DNA of 64,000 nt from Alcaligenaceae bacterium (GTDB lineage Bacteria; Pseudomonadota; Gammaproteobacteria; Burkholderiales; Burkholderiaceae_B): NCBI GenBank assembly GCA_013416455.1, contig JACCES010000003.1, positions 62,001 through 126,000 of the forward strand, in the 5' to 3' direction. Positions 7,997-17,629 of the stretch are shown one piece after another. The notes beneath the pieces were generated by a model, which did not search any database, was not told the DNA's origin, and saw only the letters and a list, made by a program, of their open reading frames with translations. A program made the position numbers and the translations under genes. Position 1 is the first letter of the stretch. Every line of letters begins with the position of its first letter.

Positions 7997-9070
7997 TTAA
8001 AGCGCGGCCTTCACTCTTTCGGCCGTCTCGGCCGGTACCCATTGGGACCAGACATCCGCATGGTTCCGCAGGAACCAGAGAGCCACGTCGGCCGGTTCGC
8101 CGTCGGTTTCTTCCATATGAGCCATGGTTTCATTCATGACCGGCAACGGCACCGCCACCTTGGACAGAAACTCGGTGAGCTGGGGCGCATCCTGTGTGAA
8201 TTGCGTGGTCACGGCCGTGAACACGGGGTTCTCGGGATAATCGGACGGCTGCGGATCGGCGCAGTTCACATCCGTCAGGCAGGTGTGGACGCCCTGGTCG
8301 TAGTCCGGCAGCTCCAGCTTGACGAGATCCATGGCGCCCACGAGCGGCGTCGGATACCAGTAATAGAAAACGATGTTTTCCTGGCGCTGGTAGGCCGCCA
8401 TCAGCGCGGCCTTCTGGGTGGCCCCCGTTCCCGGGGAAAAATACGTGAAGCTGTCTTCCAGGCCCAGGGCCTTGTGCAGGTTGCCGCTCACGACTTCGCA
8501 ACCCCAGCCGGCCGGGCATCCGTAGAAACGGCCCTTGGACGGTTCTTCGGGATCGGTGAATTCATCCTTGAACCGGGGCAGATCGGACGCCGCCTTCAGT
8601 TCAGGCAGCCGTTCCGCCGTGTAGCGGGGAATGAACCAGGCCTCGCCGCCCATATAGATGTCGCCGATGCGCTTGACCTTCCCCGTTGCTTCCGCCTGCG
8701 CCCAGGGGTCGGCGACGCTGTTCAGCCATATCTCGGTATTGACGTCGAGATCGCCGCGGGTGAGCGCCGCGAGAGCGGGCAGGGTTTCCACGGGCAGGAC
8801 TTCCGACTTGCAGCCATAACCCTTGTCCGCGATAAAGCGCTCCAGTTCGACCAGGACCAGATTGGTCTCCCAGTTCATGCCGCCGAAAAGAATGGGACGA
8901 TCCAGTTCGCACTGCGGCGCTTCAGCCGCTCCGGCCAGGCCGGGCATGGCCGAGAGGCCCGCGAACGCCAGTGCGCCGCCCAGCGCCAGCGCACGGCGGC
9001 GCCACGCCGGGCCGCTATGGCGGATGTTCTTTTCGTGAGGGGTATGCAGCGGATCTGCATGGACTGACAT
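7997..9070 (-). CDS. proX: glycine betaine/proline-type substrate-binding protein
   Basis: A 357-residue periplasmic binding protein of the OpuAC/ProX family. Starting from MSVHADPLHTPHEK, a signal peptide follows (WRRRALALGGALAFAGLSAMPG, shown here as two blocks: WRRRALALGG and ALAFAGLSAMPG), with arginines reminiscent of a Tat or a strong Sec signal. The mature part has the type II binding fold with several aromatic residues (FYYWYPTPL region), as expected for an aromatic cage that binds quaternary amines. The ATG at 9070 has GGAGG 6 bases upstream, so the 11-residue longer frame is rejected. It is the first gene of the unit, an order opposite to enteric proVWX. The exact ligand (betaine, proline, choline or carnitine) is not determined by sequence. 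Confidence 0.88.
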   Translation of the reverse strand: MSVHADPLHTPHEKNIRHSGPAWRRRALALGGALAFAGLSAMPGLAGAAEAPQCELDRPILFGGMNWETNLVLVELERFIADKGYGCKSEVLPVETLPALAALTRGDLDVNTEIWLNSVADPWAQAEATGKVKRIGDIYMGGEAWFIPRYTAERLPELKAASDLPRFKDEFTDPEEPSKGRFYGCPAGWGCEVVSGNLHKALGLEDSFTYFSPGTGATQKAALMAAYQRQENIVFYYWYPTPLVGAMDLVKLELPDYDQGVHTCLTDVNCADPQPSDYPENPVFTAVTTQFTQDAPQLTEFLSKVAVPLPVMNETMAHMEETDGEPADVALWFLRNHADVWSQWVPAETAERVKAAL

Positions 9071-9076
9071 ATTTTG

Positions 9077-9081
9077 CCTCC
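9077..9081 (-). promoter_or_regulatory. Shine-Dalgarno of proX
   Basis: GGAGG on the minus strand, 6 bases before the ATG at 9070. It decides the proX start over the in-frame ATG at 9103. Confidence 0.8.
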
Positions 9082-9329
9082 GTAAGTTACGTGGACGCGG
9101 CAAGAAGCCACGCCAGTTCTCAAGGGGGTCTGCGTAAGGCGGACGGACCGCCGATACATACCATCCAACTGATGAGCGGGCAGCTCGATGGAACGAACGG
9201 CCCGCCCGATGACAGGTCGCCAGCCCGAAAAGACCGGCTCCAGACTTGAAGATGGCTCGCAGTTTACGCGAAGATCAAGAAAGTTGCGACTCGCAATAAT
9301 CCGGTAGCGAATAAATCCGATTCATGATT

Positions 9330-10595
9330 CTATGAATCATTCTTGTCGTAAATATAGTCGCGCCGCCACGGATAACCGGGGTCGTCGTCGCCCGCCAGCT
9401 CATCGCCCGGCCGGGCGTCCCGATGCTGGGCCAGCACCTGGTGCAGGGCTATCCAGCCATGCTCGAAACCCATGGCGCAGCCGGCCAGATACATGCGGTA
9501 GGCCCGTATCGCGCGCTTGCCCCTTTCGTCGTCCAGCGTGGCGTGGGCCGCATCCAGCTGCGACTCCAGCCCGTCGCTCCAGGCCCACAGCGTGCGCGCA
9601 TAGTGCGGCCGCAGATTCTCGATGTCCAGGTCTTCGAGCCCGCCCTCGGCCAGGCTGCGCAGCACGGTGCTGACGTGGGTGAGCTCGCCGCCGGGAAAAA
9701 TGTACTTGTCGATGAAATCGCCCATGCCGGCGCCCAATTGCGCATTATCCACGCCGCCGGCCGTGATGCCATGGTTCATGATGAGTCCGCCGGGGCGCAG
9801 CAGGCGGCGCAGCCTGGAAAAGTAATCGGCAAGCTGGGCGCGGCCCACGTGCTCGAACATGCCGACCGACGCGATCTTGTCGTAGGGATCGCCCTCATCG
9901 AGCTTGCGATAGTCCAGCAGTTCCATGCGGACCCGGCCGCCCAGGCCTTTTTCCTGGATGAGCCGGTTCACGTAGGCATGCTGATTCCTGGAAAGCGTGA
10001 TGCCGGTGGCGTCCACCCCGTAGTTTTCCGCAGCCCAGAGCAGCAGGCCTCCCCAGCCGGCGCCGATGTCCAGGAAACGTTCGCCCGAGCGCAGGCGCAG
10101 CTTGCGGCAGATATGATCGAGCTTGGCTTCCTGGGCCTGTGCCAGGGTCATGCCGGGCTCCCGGTAATAGGCGCAGGAATACACACGGCGGGGGTCGAGC
10201 CACAGCGCATAGAATGCGTCGGAAAGATCGTAGTGGAACTGGATCTGGCGCGCATCGCGTTCGACGGTATGGCGCCACACCGACATCAGGCGCCGGATCA
10301 GGCTGGTGAACATGCCCGCCCGGGCGGCGTCCACCGGAGATTGCGTCAGCAAGGCCGCCGCGATCTCCATCAGGTCGCGCATGGATCCTTCGACTTCGAA
10401 CTTGCCCTCGACATAGTCTTCGCCCAGGGTTCCCACCTGGCCGGCGGCCAGATTGGCCAGAGTGCTCAGCTCGCGAATGGCAAGATGCACCGCCGCATCG
10501 GCGGCCCCCACTGAATTCCCGTCCGGCAGCGTGAGCCGCACCGGAAGCGGAAGAGACGCAAGTTTACTTTCCACTGCAGACAAGATCGAACTCAA
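9330..10595 (-). CDS. cfa: cyclopropane-fatty-acyl-phospholipid synthase
   Basis: A 421-residue SAM-dependent enzyme that methylenates cis double bonds of membrane phospholipid acyl chains. The N-terminal domain (1-110) is the lipid-binding part. The motif YSCAYY carries the conserved cysteine C141, and LDIGAGWGG (about 175-183) is the SAM-binding loop. NHGITAGG and the C-terminal block with R-RMYLAGCAMGF also match the family. Length is close to the usual 380-420. It stands alone on the minus strand, divergent from rpmBG. Its promoter was not resolved. CFA formation typically rises in stationary phase and acid stress. Confidence 0.95.
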   Translation of the reverse strand: MSSILSAVESKLASLPLPVRLTLPDGNSVGAADAAVHLAIRELSTLANLAAGQVGTLGEDYVEGKFEVEGSMRDLMEIAAALLTQSPVDAARAGMFTSLIRRLMSVWRHTVERDARQIQFHYDLSDAFYALWLDPRRVYSCAYYREPGMTLAQAQEAKLDHICRKLRLRSGERFLDIGAGWGGLLLWAAENYGVDATGITLSRNQHAYVNRLIQEKGLGGRVRMELLDYRKLDEGDPYDKIASVGMFEHVGRAQLADYFSRLRRLLRPGGLIMNHGITAGGVDNAQLGAGMGDFIDKYIFPGGELTHVSTVLRSLAEGGLEDLDIENLRPHYARTLWAWSDGLESQLDAAHATLDDERGKRAIRAYRMYLAGCAMGFEHGWIALHQVLAQHRDARPGDELAGDDDPGYPWRRDYIYDKNDS

Positions 10596-11018
10596 AACAA
10601 CCTCCCGACAGAATCAGTGAAGAATCCGGGCCCGCTGGCCACCGCGTTTCCGCCGCCATCACTCCGGGGAACCCTGCCCCCGCCACCGGGCCGCCCTTCC
10701 CTGTCTTCCGGCGGCACATGCCGCCCGGCTCGCCAAGCATGGCCCCTGAGCGGGGACACATCCGGATTCGAGCGGGAGGACGGCGCCCGTGCGCGGGCTC
10801 GTAGTCGAAAACGGCGCGATATATGATACCTGTCGGTGCATGAAAATATGTTGAACTATGTTTCAACCCGATGCGCAGTACCCGCGCCCCGCCGGCGGCA
10901 CACCGTACAGCGGTGCCGCCCCGCATTCCAGCGGCATTCCGGCTGTCCGACCCGCCCCCGGGACAACCCTCCGGTCCGTGGCGGCGTGGCTATTTGGTCG
11001 CGCGGCCGACGCCGCTTC
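10596..11018. other. cfa-rpmB divergent intergenic region without a credible gene
   Basis: No convincing coding sequence is present. The minus-strand frame at 10564-10926 lacks recognisable protein features and overlaps the cfa start. The only notable structure is an inverted repeat GTTGAA (10850-10855), 6 bases, TTCAAC (10862-10867) in a locally AT-rich stretch, probably part of the cfa promoter or an operator. Confidence 0.5.
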
Positions 11019-11048
11019 TTGATCCGGGCCGCTCATTCATAGTAGAAT
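11019..11048 (+). promoter_or_regulatory. rpmBG promoter
   Basis: TTGATC (11019-11024), an 18-base spacer and TAGAAT (11043-11048) give a good sigma-70 promoter 37 bases before the rpmB start. Confidence 0.65.
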
Positions 11049-11084
11049 CGCTGTCTTTACACAGATTTCAACAAGGGGTGAACC

Positions 11085-11321
11085 ATGGCACGCGTATGCC
11101 AAGTTACCGGCAAGGGCCCGATGGTGGGCAACCACGTATCCCACGCCAACAACAAGACCAAGCGCCGCTTCCTTCCCAACCTGCAGTCGCGCCGTTTCTG
11201 GGTCGAGAGCGAAAACCGCTGGATCCGCCTGCGCGTATCCACCAAGGCGCTGCGCACCATCGACAAGGTCGGCATCGACGCCGTCCTGGCCGACCTGCGC
11301 GCCCGCGGCGAACTGGCCTGA
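11085..11321 (+). CDS. rpmB: 50S ribosomal protein L28
   Basis: A 78-residue protein starting [20 protein letters not shown], collinear with L28 throughout ([37 protein letters not shown]). It has only a single cysteine, as in E. coli L28, so it is the zinc-free form. It binds 23S rRNA near the E site. It is the first gene of the conserved rpmB-rpmG pair, with a 31-base gap to rpmG that holds the TAGGAG ribosome-binding site. Confidence 0.98.
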   Translation: MARVCQVTGKGPMVGNHVSHANNKTKRRFLPNLQSRRFWVESENRWIRLRVSTKALRTIDKVGIDAVLADLRARGELA

Positions 11322-11352
11322 GCCAACCGCACCCGACTACTAGGAGCTCATC

Positions 11353-11520
11353 ATGGCAAAAGGCATCCGCGAAAAGATCAAGCTGGAATCCACAGCCGGC
11401 ACCGGTCATTTCTACACCACCACCAAGAACAAGCGCAACATGCCCGAGAAGATGCTGATCAAGAAGTTCGATCCCGTCGCTCGCAAGCATGTCGACTACA
11501 AGGAAACCAAGCTGAAATGA
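11353..11520 (+). CDS. rpmG: 50S ribosomal protein L33
   Basis: A 55-residue protein beginning [20 protein letters not shown] and ending DYKETKLK, the full length of L33. There is no cysteine at all, so this is the zinc-independent C-minus form, in line with the L31 gene of this window. The ATG at 11353 follows TAGGAG. It is co-transcribed with rpmB and followed by an intrinsic terminator. Confidence 0.98.
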   Translation: MAKGIREKIKLESTAGTGHFYTTTKNKRNMPEKMLIKKFDPVARKHVDYKETKLK

Positions 11521-11599
11521 TCAGCTGAGCGCCCCTGTGGGCATGGCCCGGCGGTACGCCCCGGCCAGGCCCCGCCCCTTCGGCGCCCTGCGTTTCCCG

Positions 11600-11625
11600 A
11601 CCGCCCCAGCCAGGGCGGTTTTTTA
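11600..11625 (+). terminator. intrinsic terminator after rpmBG
   Basis: ACCGCCC (11600-11606), loop CAGCCA, GGGCGGT (11613-11619), then a run of six T residues (11619-11624). Confidence 0.85.
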
Positions 11626-11695
11626 TTGCCGGTCCGGCTGCCCTTTGCCGCGGAGGCCGATACACTACCCCGCTGGCGTCACTCGGACTCAGGCC

Positions 11696-13060
11696 ATGGC
11701 CAAGAAAGAACCCTCAGCGCACCCGCATCGCATGAACATGCCGGCATTGATCGCGGTCCTGCTCGGGGTAGTGATCATCACTCTCGACATTTCCCTTACG
11801 AGTACCGCCATACCGGCCATCGCAGAAGGCATCGGCGTTTCCGCCGCGAGCACGATCTGGATCATCAACGTCTACTATCTTGCGGTAGTTGCCGCACTGC
11901 TGCCACTGGCCGCGCTGGGCGAAATCCATGGCCACCGGCGCATCTTCTTCAGCGGGCTGGGTGTGTTCGCGCTCGGCTCGCTTGCCTGCGGGTTTGCTGA
12001 ATCGCTGCCGGCGCTGATGGCGGGGCGCGCCCTGCTGGGCCTGGGCTCCGCCGCGGTGTCGGCGACGACTCCGGCGCTGATCCGGACACTGTATCCGCCG
12101 GCCAGACTCAGCCATGGGCTGGGCCTGTATGCCATGGTCGTCGGCATCGCCTTTTCCGTGGGGCCGACCGCCGCGTCTTCCATACTGGCCGTGGCGGACT
12201 GGTCATGGCTCTTCCTGCCCAACGTCCCCATTGCGCTTCTGGCGGTCGCGCTGGCGCTCCGGGGATTGCCGCCCACGGAACGCAACGTCCGCCCTTTCGA
12301 TGCCATGTCGGCGGCGCTGTGCGCGGGGATGTTCGCCTGCCTGCTGTTCAGCATCGCGGGCATGGCGCACCTCGGCTGGCGGCCGGTTGTGTTTGCCGCC
12401 GTCGTCTCCGCGGCCTGCGCATATGGGCTGCGCAGACGCGAATCCGGCCGTGCGGCGCCCATACTCGCCTTCGACCTCTTCCGGATTCCCCTTTTCTCCC
12501 TGTCGTCCGCCACCGCGGTCTGCGCATTTTCCATCCAGGGTCTGATCTTCGTCGTGCTGCCGTTCCTGTTCCAGTTCAAGCTGGGCTACAGCCAGGTGGA
12601 AACCGGCTTCCTGATCACCCCGTGGCCGGCGACACTGGCATTCATGACGCTGGTGGCCGCGCCGCTTTCCAATCGCATTGCGCCCGGCGTGCTGGGCAGC
12701 GCGGGGCTGCTCATCATCGCCCTGGCGCTCGCCCTGCTGGCCACGCTGCCGAACGGCGCGGGGGTCTACGACATCTCGTGGCGCCTGGTCCTGTGCGGCG
12801 TGGGGTTCGGGCTTTTCCAGTCCCCCAACATGGTGGCGCTGATGAGCAGCGCGCCGCGCCACAGAAGCGGCAGCGCGGGCGGGATACTGGCCGCGTCCCG
12901 CCTGCTCGGCCAATCCTTGGGGGCGGCGGCCGTCGCGTTCTGTGTGTCGGCATGGCCCGCCGAAGGCATCAAGACCGCGATATGGCTGGGCGTGGCGCTC
13001 GCCATCGTCGGCAGCGGCATCAGCCTGCTGCGCATCGCGCCGTTCGTGCGCCGCGCCTGA
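11696..13060 (+). CDS. MFS exporter, DHA2 (EmrB/QacA-like) family
   Basis: About 454 residues with many hydrophobic segments consistent with the 14-helix DHA2 family. The first helix carries TLDISLTSTAIPAI, the equivalent of the LDxTVVNVALP motif of this family. The motif GEIHGHRRIFFSG between helices 2 and 3 corresponds to MFS motif A, and the helix-5 region has GLYAMVVGIAFSVGPT. Members are proton-driven drug or metabolite exporters. The ATG at 11696 is chosen because the in-frame sequence before it runs back through the rpmBG terminator. It is a monocistronic gene with no adjacent regulator or membrane-fusion partner. Confidence 0.87.
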   Translation: MAKKEPSAHPHRMNMPALIAVLLGVVIITLDISLTSTAIPAIAEGIGVSAASTIWIINVYYLAVVAALLPLAALGEIHGHRRIFFSGLGVFALGSLACGFAESLPALMAGRALLGLGSAAVSATTPALIRTLYPPARLSHGLGLYAMVVGIAFSVGPTAASSILAVADWSWLFLPNVPIALLAVALALRGLPPTERNVRPFDAMSAALCAGMFACLLFSIAGMAHLGWRPVVFAAVVSAACAYGLRRRESGRAAPILAFDLFRIPLFSLSSATAVCAFSIQGLIFVVLPFLFQFKLGYSQVETGFLITPWPATLAFMTLVAAPLSNRIAPGVLGSAGLLIIALALALLATLPNGAGVYDISWRLVLCGVGFGLFQSPNMVALMSSAPRHRSGSAGGILAASRLLGQSLGAAAVAFCVSAWPAEGIKTAIWLGVALAIVGSGISLLRIAPFVRRA

Positions 13061-13111
13061 CGTGAATTCCTTGCCGGCGGCCCCGCCGGCACACCGCCCT
13101 GGTGCAACCCT

Positions 13112-13117
13112 TATAAT
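13112..13117 (+). promoter_or_regulatory. -10 element upstream of leuS
   Basis: A perfect TATAAT at 13112-13117 lies 36 bases before the leuS ATG. No good -35 hexamer is found at 16-18 bases. Confidence 0.45.
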
Positions 13118-13152
13118 CACAGGTTTGCGCAACCTTACTGAAACGCACGCAC

Positions 13153-15810
13153 ATGCTGGAATACCGTCCCACCGAGGTCGAAAAGAACGCCCAGGGCGAA
13201 TGGGCCGCCCGTGACGTCTATCGTGTCACCGAGAATGCCGTCCAGCCCGATGGCACGCCCAAGCCCAAGTTCTACGCCTGCTCCATGCTGCCCTACCCCA
13301 GCGGCAAGCTGCATATGGGGCACGTGCGCAACTACACGATCAACGACATGATGACCCGCCAGCTTCGCATGCGGGGCTACAACGTGCTGATGCCGATGGG
13401 GTGGGACGCCTTCGGCATGCCGGCCGAAAACGCCGCCATCAAGTCGAAGGTGCCGCCGGCGAAATGGACCTACGACAACATCGCCTACATGAAGCGGCAG
13501 ATGCTGGCCATGGGGCTGGCGATCGACTGGTCCCGCGAAATGTGCGCCTGCGATCCCAAATACTACAAATGGAACCAGTGGCTGTTCCTGAAGATGCTCG
13601 AAAAAGGCATCGCCTACCGCAAGACCCAGGTGGTCAACTGGGATCCGGTCGACCAGACCGTGCTGGCCAATGAGCAGGTGATCGACGGCCGTGGCTGGCG
13701 CTCGGGCGCGCTGGTGGAAAAGCGCGAGATCCCCGGCTACTACCTGCGCATCACCGATTATGCCGACGAACTGCTGGAACACGTGCGGAACGGGCTGGAA
13801 GGCTGGCCCGAGCGGGTGCGCCTGATGCAGGAAAACTGGATCGGCAAGAGCGAGGGCGTGCGCTTCGCCTTCACCCACGACATCCACGGCGAAGACGGCG
13901 GGCTGATCCAGGACGGCCGCATGTACGTCTTCACCACCCGCGCCGACACTATCATGGGCGTCACGTTCTGTGCGGTGGCCCCTGAACACCCGCTGGCCGC
14001 CCATGCGGCCCGCGGCAACCCCGAGCTGGCCGCCTTCATCGAAGCCTGCAAGCTGGGCGGCACGACGGAAGCCGAAGTGGCCACGCGCGAAAAGGAAGGC
14101 ATGCGCACCGGCCTGTGCGTCACGCATCCGCTCACGGGCGAGCCCATCGACATCTGGGTCGGCAACTATGTGCTCATGAGCTACGGCGACGGCGCGGTCA
14201 TGGGCGTGCCCGGCCACGACGAGCGCGACTTCGCCTTCGCGAAGAAGTACGGCCTTCGCATCGTTCCGGTCATCGCCATGGAAGGCAAGGAATACTCCAC
14301 CGGCGCCTGGCAGGAATGGTATGCGGACAAAAACTCCGGCCGTGCCGTGAATTCCGGCAAGTACGACGGCCTGAGCACCGCCGGGGCCATCGACGCCGTG
14401 GCGGCCGACCTGGCCGACATGGGCCTGGGCGAGAAACAGACCACCTGGCGTCTGCGCGACTGGGGCATTTCCCGCCAGCGCTACTGGGGCACCCCCATCC
14501 CCATCATCCACTGCCCTGACTGCGGGCCGGTGCCGGTGCCCGAAGCCGACCTCCCCGTCGTGCTGCCGGAAGACCTCATCCCCGACGGCAGCGGCAACCC
14601 GCTCGTCAAGAATGAAGCCTTCCTGTCGTGCTCCTGCCCCAAATGCGGCAAGGCCGCCAGGCGCGAGACCGACACCATGGACACCTTCGTGGATTCGTCC
14701 TGGTATTTCATGCGCTATACCTCGCCGGACAATGACCAGGCCATGGTGGACGGGCGCAACGACTACTGGATGCCGATGGATCAATACATCGGCGGCATCG
14801 AGCACGCGGTCATGCACCTGCTGTACGCCCGCTTCTGGACCCGCGTGATGCGCGACCTCGGGCTGGTGAAGTTCGACGAACCTTTCACCCGGCTGCTGTG
14901 CCAGGGCATGGTGCTCAACCATATCTATTTCCGCAAGACCAAGCAGGGCGGCATCGAGTATTTCTGGCCCGAACAGGTCGAGAACATCCACGACGGCAAG
15001 GGCGCCATCGTCGGCGCGCGCCTGAAGTCCGACGGCTCCGCCGTCCAGTACGGCGGCATAGGCACCATGTCCAAGTCCAAGAACAACGGCGTGGACCCGC
15101 AGTCGCTCATCGACACGCTGGGCGCCGATACCGCCCGCCTGTTCGTGATGTTCGCAAGCCCGCCCGAACAGACGCTGGAATGGTCCGACTCGGGGGTCGA
15201 CGGGGCCCACCGCTTCCTGCGCCGGGTGTGGGCATTCGGGCAATCGCGCGCCCAGGCCATACGCCATGGCATCGCCCAGGGCGACCGGGGCTGGGGCGAC
15301 ATCGACGAAGCTTCGCGCACACTGCGCCGGGAAATCCATTCCCTGCTCAAGCTGGCCGACTACGATTACCAGCGCATCCAGTACAACACGGTGGTGTCCA
15401 CCAGCATGAAGATGCTCAACGCGCTGGAAGCCGCTCAGCTGCCGGAAAGCGACGCCGCCGCCCGCGCGCTGGCCGACGCCGCTTCCGTGCTGCTGCGGGT
15501 GCTCTATCCCGTGGTGCCGCACATCACCTGGCAGCTGTGGCGCGACCTGGGCTATGCCGACGTCCATGGCGATCTGCTCGACGCGCCCTGGCCGGCCGTC
15601 GACGAAGCGGCGCTGCTCGCCGATGAAATCGAGCTGGTGCTGCAGGTCAACGGGAAGCTGCGAGGCTCCATCATCGTGCCCAGCGCCGCCGCCAAGGCCG
15701 ACATCGAAGAAACCGCTGCGGCCCATGAAGCCGTTGCGCGCTTCCTGGAAGGCCGGCCGCCCAAGCGGGTCATCGTGGTGCCGGGTAAACTGGTGAATGT
15801 CGTCGGATAA
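13153..15810 (+). CDS. leuS: leucyl-tRNA synthetase
   Basis: An 885-residue class Ia synthetase that charges tRNA-Leu. The HIGH motif is KLHMGH (52-57) and the KMSKS motif reads MSKSK (639-643). The editing domain (about 225-420) includes [12 protein letters not shown] and GHDERDF, and there is a zinc-type insertion with HCPDC and CSCPKC. The C-terminal anticodon-binding and tRNA-contact domains are complete. Length is typical (860-890). It heads a co-directional run of leuS, lptE, holA, proA, hemJ and an rRNA methyltransferase, an arrangement common in betaproteobacteria. Confidence 0.98.
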   Translation: MLEYRPTEVEKNAQGEWAARDVYRVTENAVQPDGTPKPKFYACSMLPYPSGKLHMGHVRNYTINDMMTRQLRMRGYNVLMPMGWDAFGMPAENAAIKSKVPPAKWTYDNIAYMKRQMLAMGLAIDWSREMCACDPKYYKWNQWLFLKMLEKGIAYRKTQVVNWDPVDQTVLANEQVIDGRGWRSGALVEKREIPGYYLRITDYADELLEHVRNGLEGWPERVRLMQENWIGKSEGVRFAFTHDIHGEDGGLIQDGRMYVFTTRADTIMGVTFCAVAPEHPLAAHAARGNPELAAFIEACKLGGTTEAEVATREKEGMRTGLCVTHPLTGEPIDIWVGNYVLMSYGDGAVMGVPGHDERDFAFAKKYGLRIVPVIAMEGKEYSTGAWQEWYADKNSGRAVNSGKYDGLSTAGAIDAVAADLADMGLGEKQTTWRLRDWGISRQRYWGTPIPIIHCPDCGPVPVPEADLPVVLPEDLIPDGSGNPLVKNEAFLSCSCPKCGKAARRETDTMDTFVDSSWYFMRYTSPDNDQAMVDGRNDYWMPMDQYIGGIEHAVMHLLYARFWTRVMRDLGLVKFDEPFTRLLCQGMVLNHIYFRKTKQGGIEYFWPEQVENIHDGKGAIVGARLKSDGSAVQYGGIGTMSKSKNNGVDPQSLIDTLGADTARLFVMFASPPEQTLEWSDSGVDGAHRFLRRVWAFGQSRAQAIRHGIAQGDRGWGDIDEASRTLRREIHSLLKLADYDYQRIQYNTVVSTSMKMLNALEAAQLPESDAAARALADAASVLLRVLYPVVPHITWQLWRDLGYADVHGDLLDAPWPAVDEAALLADEIELVLQVNGKLRGSIIVPSAAAKADIEETAAAHEAVARFLEGRPPKRVIVVPGKLVNVVG

Positions 15811-15816
15811 ACAGGC

Positions 15817-16566
15817 ATGGCCATGACCACAAGCCAAAGCGCAAACCCCGCCCTGCTTCCAGGCGGGGCCGGGCGGGGCGATCTTCGCCCCGGGCCCGCG
15901 GCCCGCCCGCATTCCCGGGCATGGCACAAGGGCGCCGCGCGCCGTTTTGCGCTGTTCGCGCTGCTGGCCGTATGCGTGCTCCTGGCGGCCTGCGGCTTCC
16001 GTATGAAGGGCGCCACGCCGCTGCCCTTCGATACGCTCTACACCAACATTGAAGCGAGTTCCGCGTTCGGGGCTGCCATGCGCCGCGCCATCGTGGCCGC
16101 CTCGCCCAATACCCGCTTCGTTTCCGACGCCAAGCAGGCCGAGGCCCGGCTCATTCAATTGGCCAACGATGAACGCCTGCGCCAGCTGTCCATCGACGCC
16201 GACGGGCGGGTCGAAGAATACGAACTCAACCTGGAATTCGTCTTTCAGCTGGTGGATGGCCGCGGCCATGTCATTCTTCCACCCACCTCCCTGCGCGCGA
16301 CACGTGAAATCCCCTACGACGACACGATGGTCCAGGCCAAGCAGAGCGAAATCACCACGACCTTCCAGCAGATGCAGCAGTCCATGGTCGATCGCGTAGT
16401 GCGGCACCTGACCTCGCCCGACGTCATTGCCGCGTTCAAAAACGCTGACCAGCAGCCCCTGGAAGCCACGCCCTCGAATCTCGATCCGGTTTCGAACGAT
16501 CCAGCACCCACCCGCTCGCCCATGTGGGGGGCGCCCGGCCTCAATCCCGACGCCGGCATGCGGTAG
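15817..16566 (+). CDS. lptE: LPS-assembly lipoprotein LptE
   Basis: A 249-residue outer-membrane lipoprotein that plugs LptD and takes part in final LPS insertion. A hydrophobic segment ends in the lipobox LLAAC with C59, so the N-region before the signal peptide is unusually long (about 43 residues). No other ATG, GTG or TTG start lies between the first ATG and the hydrophobic core, so the extension appears real or the gene uses a rare start. The mature part begins GFRMKG, typical of LptE, and contains the RxxLxxD...A-rich core. It starts 6 bases after leuS and is followed 10 bases later by holA, the conserved leuS-lptE-holA order. Confidence 0.92.
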   Translation: MAMTTSQSANPALLPGGAGRGDLRPGPAARPHSRAWHKGAARRFALFALLAVCVLLAACGFRMKGATPLPFDTLYTNIEASSAFGAAMRRAIVAASPNTRFVSDAKQAEARLIQLANDERLRQLSIDADGRVEEYELNLEFVFQLVDGRGHVILPPTSLRATREIPYDDTMVQAKQSEITTTFQQMQQSMVDRVVRHLTSPDVIAAFKNADQQPLEATPSNLDPVSNDPAPTRSPMWGAPGLNPDAGMR

Positions 16567-16576
16567 GCGGGCCGCC

Positions 16577-17629
16577 ATGGGACGCCGCCTCGACCACGAC
16601 GGCCTGCTGCAGCAACTGCGCAAAGCCTCCGCGCCGCTCGACCCGCTGTACATCATCATGGGCGACGAAGCGCTGCTGGTGATCGAGGCCCTGGACGCGC
16701 TGCGCGGCGCCTGCGCGGCGCAGGGCTACACGGAACGCACCCGCCTCATCCTCGACGCGCGCAGCGACTGGTCGGCCGTTCTGGGCGCCACCCAGAATGT
16801 CTCCCTGTTCGGCGACCGCAAGCTGCTCGACCTGGCGCTGCCCTCCGGCAAGCCCGGCAAGACCGGCGCCGACACGCTTCAGTCCCTGGCCGGCATGCTG
16901 CTCCAGGGCAGCCTGCCCGATACCGTGGTGACGCTCAGCCTGCCCAGGCTGGACCGCGCAAGCCGTTCCGCCAAGTGGGCCAGCGCCCTCTTCGAGGCCG
17001 GCACGCTGGTGGAAGTCCCGGACGTCGACCGCAACGCCCTGCCTCGCTGGATCGGCCAGCGGCTCGCCGCGCAGGGCCAGGAACTGGATGCGGAAACCCT
17101 GGCATGGATGAGCGACAAGGTGGAAGGCAATCTGCTTGCCGCCTTCCAGGAAATCCAGAAGCTCGGCCTGCTCTACCCGCCGGGCCGGATAACAGGGGAC
17201 GACGTGCGCCGGGCCGTCCTGGATGTGGCGCGCTATGATGTATTCGACCTGCGCGACGCCATGCTGGCCGGCCAGGCTTCCCGGGCACTGGCCATTCTGC
17301 ACGGCCTGCGCGGCGAGGGCGAAGCCCTGCCGCTGATACTCTGGGCGGTGGGCGACGAAATCCGTCTGCTGGCGCGATTGGCCGCGCTGCAGGCCGCCGG
17401 CGGCGACGTGGCGGGTGAAATGCGCCGCAACCGCGTGTTCGGCCCGCGCGAACAGGGCCTGCGGCGCACCCTGGCACGGGTGGCGCCCGGGGCCTGGCGG
17501 GCGGCCGTGCAGCACGCCCATGATGTAGACCGCCTCGTCAAGGGGCTGAAAGTACCCGGGCTGCTCGACGACCCCTGGGAAGAACTGGCCAGATTGCTGC
17601 TACGCATTACTGTGGAAAGAAAGACATGA
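16577..17629 (+). CDS. holA: DNA polymerase III delta subunit
   Basis: A 350-residue clamp-loader subunit that opens the beta clamp. It begins [20 protein letters not shown] and continues with [20 protein letters not shown], the family start. The three-domain architecture fits the length (about 340), with the AAA+-like fold lacking a functional P-loop. The start at 16577 is chosen because the longer frame enters lptE coding sequence and the family begins here. The stop overlaps the proA ATG by four bases (ATGA), indicating translational coupling. Confidence 0.95.
   Translation: MGRRLDHDGLLQQLRKASAPLDPLYIIMGDEALLVIEALDALRGACAAQGYTERTRLILDARSDWSAVLGATQNVSLFGDRKLLDLALPSGKPGKTGADTLQSLAGMLLQGSLPDTVVTLSLPRLDRASRSAKWASALFEAGTLVEVPDVDRNALPRWIGQRLAAQGQELDAETLAWMSDKVEGNLLAAFQEIQKLGLLYPPGRITGDDVRRAVLDVARYDVFDLRDAMLAGQASRALAILHGLRGEGEALPLILWAVGDEIRLLARLAALQAAGGDVAGEMRRNRVFGPREQGLRRTLARVAPGAWRAAVQHAHDVDRLVKGLKVPGLLDDPWEELARLLLRITVERKT

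Noticed and set aside
7208-9067. 619-codon plus-strand ORF
   Set aside because: Antisense shadow of proW and proX with a histidine- and glutamine-rich composition.
10564-10926. 120-codon minus-strand ORF upstream of cfa
   Set aside because: It overlaps the cfa start in another frame, lacks conserved features and runs through the promoter region.
13135-16659. 1174-codon minus-strand ORF
   Set aside because: It covers leuS and lptE in antisense. It is His/Gly/Val-rich without domains, a typical stop-free shadow of high-GC coding DNA.
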